Source: Hexactinellida sp. DTS-2022 (Eukaryota; Porifera; Hexactinellida). From it: a stretch of DNA of 64,000 nucleotides. Positions 58,010-64,000 of this stretch are shown piece by piece; the first letter of the stretch is position 1; every line of letters starts with the position of its first letter. Both the position numbers and the translations under genes were made by a program. The stretch lies in the NCBI GenBank assembly GCA_028753945.1, contig JAPNXP010000014.1, positions 2,914,001 through 2,978,000 on the forward strand, read 5' to 3'. The notes under the pieces were generated by a model that did no database searches, was not told the origin of the DNA, and saw only the letters and a program-made list of their open reading frames with translations.

Positions 58010-59558
58010 ATATATGTTACGGTAGATGTTGACACTTGGAACATGTTAACATCTACCGCGGTAGATGTTGTATTCAACTTCACTTTCAATTCTAAAATTA
58101 TAGTATGGCTTCTTGATTACTTTCAGTCGATGTGATTTGTGTTAACACGGGTTTCTAATCCCATCATATGACACGAGCTGTTCATTTATAAATGTATTTA
58201 GTGTGAAATGATTGCCATATATAAGTGTATGACCTATGTGTCTGAAAGTTAAGATATCGTGCCCATGCCCCAGTATTATATAGGGATCAATTAATTTCTC
58301 ATTTGCTTGCAAATTTCCTGCTTCAATAAATAGTTAAGGACAAAGTTGAGGAAATTTACTTGACCCTCTTTCACAATGTATATCTTTCCTTTGGCATAAT
58401 TTGCACTTTTTCGGTATCAGTTTAGACTCGATAGTTGTTTGTTAAAATTTGTGGAAAGAATAGATAATTACAGTGATGCCGGTTATAAGCATATCGTCGG
58501 GAACTGAACTTAATGTGCTTATAACTGGCATGTTCTTATAACAGACATAAATTTAACAGGGTATATGGCAACCGTTTTCCAACATAGTGTTCTTATATCC
58601 GTAGAGTTCTTATAAACGGTGTGCTTATATCCGACATCTACTGTAGATGATGCGTTCTTAGCTTTGATGGTAAATAGCTCTGAGCAATAGGAGCACTTAC
58701 ATGTACATTCATATTCCTGGATGCTTAATGCAACATTAACTAGTGCGGTAACAATGTTGTATTCTGACTCAAAGAAATCAAGTTCATTATTTTCACATTC
58801 TACATTCATTTTCCTTGCTAACCAAAAGCGTAGCGAATCGAATTTTTCTTAAGTAATCTTTGACCGCTGTTTCCAGCCACTTCAGAAGTATTTGTAATTG
58901 GTAAGATGGAGGCTAATCAGAGTTAAAAAGTTATCAATACTACAAGCGTTGCACATGTAAACTCCCTTGTAGCAACCTCCCAAACTCAAAACTGTTCAAG
59001 ATCAGCGAATGAAGCGTTAGACTTAGCCCTACCCATCATACCAACAGTATAAATTGTTCAAATACTCGCTATCAGAACTATCAGTATCTAGTAAGCTTTT
59101 ATTCTTGGGACACTCGTTCTTGGATATTTTTGTACAATTACCTGCTTTATTGCTGAGATCTGCAACAGTTGAAATAGTGCCACCTTCAGCGAATATTTAC
59201 TTCAGCTTGGATCACACAGTTGATCAATTATACGTTGTATCTCTTCTATATTCCAGGTACGAGATTTTGGTTCCTGTTTTTTGGCCAATATTTCATTCTC
59301 GAACTTAAGATAGTGATACTTTAACCGATTGTTAGACATACAATAAGAAGACGTCAAATTTTAAAAACTATAAGATTAATATTATATATCTACGTATTTG
59401 TTTACTCCTCTTAACTAAATTATCCGTCCCATCTGTACCAAATTGAAAGTAATCAAGAAGCCATACTATAAATATAAAATTGAAAGTGAAGTTGAATACA
59501 ACATCTACCGCAGTAGATGTTAACATGTTCCAAGTGTCAACATGTACCGTAACATATA
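58010..59558. mobile_element. 1.55-kb inverted-repeat element
   Basis: TATATGTTACGGTAGATGTT at the left is matched inverted by ACATGTACCGTAACATATA at the right. The arms pair over about 115 bp and include ACATCTACCGCGGTAGATGT. A pogo-like MITE (58471-58643) lies inside. A minus-strand frame at 58809-58519 with a CxCxYC cluster is not recognised. TA target sites are likely but ambiguous. Confidence 0.78.
58471..58643. mobile_element. pogo-like MITE
   Basis: CAGTGATGCCGGTTATAAGC and its inverted counterpart ending TATCCGACATCTACTG are flanked by TA (58469-58470, 58644-58645). GTTCTTATAA words recur inside. Confidence 0.8.
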
Positions 59559-59692
59559 CAAGCAAAAGCTAAACGAAGATACGAAGACCACCTTCATTAC
59601 AGAGGAGTGTCGGGATATTATGAAGGAAAATAATGTCCTCAGAGCAGCCTGTGCTAGCAAGGATGTTTCAGTAAGTGTATTTTACCCTTCCG

Positions 59693-59830
59693 GCCGCCAG
59701 GTGTGAGGAAGAGAGGTCGTTTTCGTTTCTGAGGATAATTAAGACTTGGCTGAGAACTTCAATGACTCAGGGATGAATTAATCACCGTGCGACTTTGAAG
59801 ATAAACAGTAATACGTCGAGTTGCTGGACA
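59693..59830 (+). pseudogene. hAT dimerisation-domain fragment
   Basis: The frame CEERSFSFLRIIKTWLRTSM, then TQG, a TGA stop and INHRATLKIN, is the conserved C-terminal dimerisation motif of hAT transposases of the ZMYM type (compare SERSFS-LRRLKTWLR). No matching upstream catalytic part is visible nearby. Confidence 0.75.
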
Positions 59831-61453
59831 TGCGCGAGGTGGTAAACGATTCGTCGAGAAGAACAGCATGCGCAGGGTTTTCTTAAAGGTAAATTAGAGG
59901 CCCAAAATGGGATTCTAATTTTTCTCAATGGGCCCCTAAATTTTAACGTGCTAAGTGCTCAATATCATGAAATGTAGAGTGAGGGCCTCTAATTGTTGGT
60001 AGGGCCCTCTAAACAAATCCTTAAAAAAACAATGAGCACGCGTAAAGTGTATATGCAAAGACGCTAAAATAGTGTGTGAAATTCGAGTATTTGACATAAG
60101 TTAATGTTTACAGAAGTGATTTACCTATTTTTGGAACTGCCCACTCGGGGATAAATATAGTTCGGCTCCTATGCTCTTAGTTTGCTTAGAGTTGAATCTG
60201 AAGAAGCAGAGTTTTGGAGAAACCCTTGTTCGTATTGTAATTAACCTGGCAAACAATAAAGTTAGCTATACTCAATTAAGTATTGTGCTTCATCGATTCT
60301 AACCCACACCGATTAATCTTGGACAAACGTTTAATTGGGACTACTCCCCATGAACTAAATCTATTCCATAGAAGCTAATGCTAAGAATTTCCGGTTAATC
60401 GGGACAAGCTCTGCTTAATTAGGACAAACACAACAAATTGGGTTCAAAATTGGTGATCGCTCAATAACAAATTCAAATGTATCAAAACAAATTCTAATAA
60501 TCTTGATCAATTCATATAAAGGTATAAGAAAATATCTACACAGGGTTTCTTGACGGTTTCCGTAAATCGAAATTTACTAGAGATTATGATCTTGTAGTTC
60601 ACGGATAGTGCAACGGTCTAAAAATATTAAGGCTCATACCATGGGTATGAACAGCCTCAAGGGTCCGCAGGCAGTGGACGAATTGTTATAACGGTTTTAA
60701 TCCTTAAATTGTTTGTAATCGCTAATAGGTCGCTACTTTATATATACTTTTCGGTTAATGGTCAAGACTGTATTTGAAATTCATGGGAATAACAAACTTC
60801 AGGCTTTAAGTAATCCATGGTTCAAGGCATTAGTATGGCCATATATAACGTAGGTCATGGTTCGCCTTACCCGAAATTCGTAAGAATCAGTGTGATTTGT
60901 ATTGAAAAGGCTTCGAAGGGGACTAAAATAACCGTGTTCGTACTAACGAAGTCTCTGTATATAAATTAGAAATATATAGAATATCATTCATCCAATTCAT
61001 TCAAGCTCAATTGTTGTGGAATGTTATACTAGTTTAATTGCAAGATCTACAGAAATACAATAAAAGCAACTGTTATTAATATTTTCTACAGTTTCAGATG
61101 CGCCCCTTGGATGAGTATTCAAGACTAAAAGTGAAGTTTGTTGCTGAAAATTTCGTCAATTTCATGTCGGACTAATACAATCTCAAGATGGATTCTATAT
61201 ATCTCAGTCATTGCTTCTTTCTATTCTATCGATATGGTGGGGGGTAAACAGACTGCAAATCAGCTATTTCTTGTCAGTTCTCACAAAACGATGCATTTCT
61301 ACTTTCCAAGTTGTCGAAGCTCCGCCTTATGAGAATGCGAAGTAAACCATTATGTTTAATTTCTATTTCAGTAAACCACAGACAAAACTTATAACACTAG
61401 TGACTTTTATTAAGGTTGGTGAACATTTTCCCACACCTAAACAGCTGCCAATC
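59831..61453. other. Mostly unassigned AT-rich DNA with a decayed pogo-like MITE
   Basis: At 60300-60440 the words CGATTAATCTTGGACAAACG, TTAATTGGGACTAC and CCGGTTAATCGGGACAAGC mark an old pogo-like MITE. GGGCCCCTAAATTTT and GGGCCTCTAATTG words lie near 59930-60000. No gene is recognised. Confidence 0.5.
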
Positions 61454-61510
61454 AGGGGCGTAACCAGGGGGGGCAAGGGGAGCGACCGCCCCCCCCCCCC
61501 CCCCCTGTTT
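61454..61510. mobile_element. Truncated MITE end with a long poly-C run
   Basis: CAGGGGCGTAACCAGGGGGG followed by a run of about 19 C is the left end of a common hAT-type MITE. No right end is seen. Confidence 0.55.
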
Positions 61511-61849
61511 TTTAGATTGCTCCCAACTTTTTAGGATATATACTTAGATAATTATTCCAATCCATCCAACACAATCTGAGACGTTTGAGGCTCTAATTCC
61601 ACACTTCTTACTCTCTGCAAACTATAGCTCAAATAATCCATCAAAAATACTCGATCATTAGATTCACCAAGTGTTTTCCATATTAGACAAGCTTTTCAAG
61701 TATTTCTATCACACTTCTCCTTTTCACAAACGAGCCAAATACCTGTTATTGTCCACCCATAAGTTAGATATCCATACAAAATTGTTCATGAGATACATCC
61801 AGTTATCCTGAGTTCTTATTCATATTCCGATATATATATATATACTGTT

Positions 61850-62033
61850 AGAAAGTGTCTAGTTATTCCAAATAACTATACACTTTTATTGGAAAATACT
61901 CCATAAAAGACACTTTTTATGGTGGAATTCCTTATAGGGAATTTAGTTTTTTTTTAATCTAAATTGTGTTGTAAAGAAAGCAAACTTATAAAAAGTGTCC
62001 ATTTATGTCAGATAAAAAGACACTTTATATATA
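61850..62033. repeat. AAAGTGTC-type MITE, related to 33750-33907
   Basis: ATACTCCATAAAA, TTCCTTATAGGGAAT and AATTGTGTTGTAAA occur in the same order here and at 33790-33880, although the outer words differ (AAAGTGTC here, ATGTCCCTAAAT there). It looks like two subfamilies of one palindromic MITE. Confidence 0.65.
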
Positions 62034-62035
62034 TA

Positions 62036-62295
62036 CCGTATTTATTCGAATAGTAGCCTCTATTCGAATAATCGCCTACCTCCAATAATTGCCCCCCTAA
62101 AGTAGCAAATAAAAATTTATTACTGCTACCCTGAGTAAACATCTACATCTAATATAACTCACAATACGATTATCAACCGATTATCATAATTAAATTGTAA
62201 TAAAATGTGATATTCTAGAAAATTGCTCAAAATTATTGGTCGAAAAATGGAGTAAAAAACAATAATCGCCTAGGCTACTATTCGAGTAAATACGG
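62036..62295. mobile_element. Tc1/mariner-type MITE, CCGTATTTATTCG ends
   Basis: CCGTATTTATTCGAATAGTA and its inverted copy (TACTATTCGAGTAAATACGG) are flanked by TA. The interior is AT-rich with CCCCCC near one end. Such ends are widespread in animal genomes. Confidence 0.85.
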
Positions 62296-62738
62296 TATAT
62301 AGAATTTGAATTTGATATAAATTTAATTGTCTCAATTTCGAAATCACAGTTTTCCTCGAATCATTATATGAATTGATTCATAAGTATTCATATATAGTGG
62401 GGTAAAATTAAGGTTACGTGACCAACCGCTGGCTAGTTAAGTTTTATGCCTGATTCTGATACTTTAGGATATAACTCGCGATTTAAGGTCCCATGCCGCT
62501 CTGGAAAGTTTGGGCAAACTTTTTTATAGCGACAAATTCAAAGGGCCTTCGGCAATCATTTTGAAAAATTAAGGCCCCTCTCTGAACATTTCATAAATTG
62601 AGATTAGAGTATCTTTGAACAGTATGCAATAAGTAGTAGCTGCACTGAAAATTTCAACTCAATCGGGACTATAGTTTTAATGTAATAACCTTTTGAAGAT
62701 TATTACGTCATTTGTCACCATGGGAGGTCCATTCTTAA

Positions 62739-63446
62739 TAGGGATGGGACGGATGCGAATTTTTCCACATCCGCGAATACGGATGTGCATGCGGATGCCA
62801 AATTTTTAACTCCGCGGTTACTGATGCGGATGCGGAGTTTTCATCTTTACATCCGCGAATGCGGATGCGGATGCGGAGCTCAAAACTATTGGCTTTCATT
62901 TTTACAATATTATATTTAGTACTATTACTATACTTTGGACTCTCGTAATATGTACAGGGATTAGGCGAACAAAGCTTAATTCCCACACAAATACATGCAA
63001 ATGAATGCACATCAGACTATTAGGGAGTATGAACTGTGTAAGTAGTAAGAATATCTGGCCTTTCTAAGAGTCCACCTGTAGACAAAGGGTCCCCATTTAG
63101 ACATTTACTGAAGTAGACTATAAGAGAAATGGACTTAGAGAATGGATAATTATAGAAGAACAATATTACATACAAAAACTGTGCAATTAAACTAGTAATG
63201 AATAACAAAATTATGTTAGACAATTAATTAAGGAAGTGAACTATTAGATAAGTGGAGAAGTGGACTATTAGAGAGAACAGCCTTAATTGGGAGGGGAAGG
63301 ATGTGAAATTAATAAACTCCGCGGACTCAGATGTTAGGCGGTGCGAGATTTTTAAACTCCGCGGAATCGGATGTAAAGGCGGAGTTGATAAATCATGCGG
63401 AGCTCCGCGGATAAGGATGCGGATGCGGAGCTCTGTCCCATCCCTA
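62739..63446. mobile_element. hAT-like MITE with GCGGATGCGGAT core
   Basis: TAGGGATGGGAC and GTCCCATCCCTA are the inverted ends. The flanks ATTCTTAA and ATTCTAAA match at 7 of 8. Arrays of GCGGATGCGGA and CTCCGCGGA words lie near both ends, with an AT-rich centre. Confidence 0.82.
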
Positions 63447-63599
63447 ATTCTAAAAGAGTGTTTTTAAGGGATTTGAAAGATATCTTATCCTATATACATG
63501 CAATAACCTTTTAACTCGCTATGTAGTATGTCTCCATGTCTCCATGCTACTACATATGAACGTAATATTTGTATCATTCCCCCCTTTAATTAGTGCTAT

Positions 63600-64000
63600 A
63601 TGAAGAAATATTTAACGCTAAAAAGGAAACCTCAAGTTGGGGTAACTCTAACAGAATATTTATTCAAACCAAAAAACGACAATCTTGATGGTTTACTAGC
63701 ACAACTATAAGACATTGATGAACAATTTATATTTGAATCTCCATTACTACCAGATAATCACATTGAATTAGTTCCACAGGACATTGCACAATCTCAAAGT
63801 ACTCCATTAGCAAAAACACCAACACAAGTGGTACCAGTTATCATCGAGCCGCTGCAACCTCCGAAAGATATATCCTAAGTGGCTGGAGAAAAGCCATCTC
63901 GACCACTGGTGAAAGTGTACCCAAAACAAGAAAATGGCCACTAAGCTGGTCGATCATTCCTTTCTGCATGGTATGCTGATAACGACTGGATTGAATACTC
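63600..64000 (+). pseudogene. hAT transposase relic, N-terminal part (runs off the window)
   Basis: From the ATG at 63600 one frame reads MKKYLTLKRKPQVGVTLTEY, then three in-frame stops spread through Pro/Gln-rich sequence. It then continues AGRSFLSAWYADNDWIEYS at the window edge, which is the start of the TTF-type zinc finger typical of ZMYM/DUF4371 hAT proteins. The frame is otherwise preserved, so the copy is young or only lightly mutated. Confidence 0.7.

Noticed and set aside
51097-61505. Poly-G and poly-C runs as quadruplex-based regulators
   Set aside because: They coincide with the G/C blocks just inside MITE ends and have no gene context.

Overview
The window is animal (metazoan) nuclear DNA from an AT-rich genome that is packed with transposons. 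Three things point this way: spliced genes with GT/AG introns, one conventional host gene (the last exon of cleavage stimulation factor CSTF2, minus strand, about 39.9-41.2 kb), and a transposon population typical of invertebrates (Helitron, hAT, Merlin, Ginger-like, pogo/Tc1-like and Transib/RAG-like). An invertebrate, perhaps a lophotrochozoan, is my best guess; nothing in the sequence proves the phylum. Almost everything apart from CSTF2 is mobile-element DNA at different stages of decay.

Layout. 0-2.7 kb: the 3' exons of an apparently intact spliced gene joining a Ginger/gypsy-type integrase C-terminus (with a GPY/F module) to a USP-like cysteine peptidase. 2.8-8.1 kb: hAT-type MITEs, a decayed minus-strand hAT transposase split by a 1.2-kb non-autonomous hAT with a perfect 8-bp target duplication, and a minus-strand Merlin (ISXO2-type) relic. 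9.9-38.1 kb: one decayed plus-strand transposon-derived gene, of a family I recognise only from its uncharacterised relatives, opened up by successive insertions. These are an 11.1-kb Helitron (11132-22257), a 3.0-kb Transib/RAG1-like element (22799-25789), a 10.4-kb composite (25981-36339) and three small hAT-like MITEs. At the three large insertion points, removing the insert restores the family's reading frame, so the order of events can be read. 39-47 kb: CSTF2, then sparse DNA with pogo-like and hAT-like MITEs and a short Helitron. 47.5-52.6 kb: a second composite with the same CCATAGC ends, containing a complete but dead hAT (47511-50475) that itself carries a Mutator-like MITE. 52.8-64 kb: short Helitrons, many MITEs built around simple tandem cores, and two further hAT transposase fragments.

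The most interesting element is at 22799-25789. It has CACAGTG ends, which is the RAG recombination-signal heptamer, a 5-bp target duplication (TACCT), and a single ~690-codon transposase reading frame broken by one in-frame TGA. The frame shows DDE candidates and zinc-binding residues in RAG1/Transib order, with a C-terminal motif (EEGLESCNK) close to RAG1. No RAG2-like partner is visible. Second is the integrase-USP fusion at the left edge, whose four visible exons join in frame without a stop.
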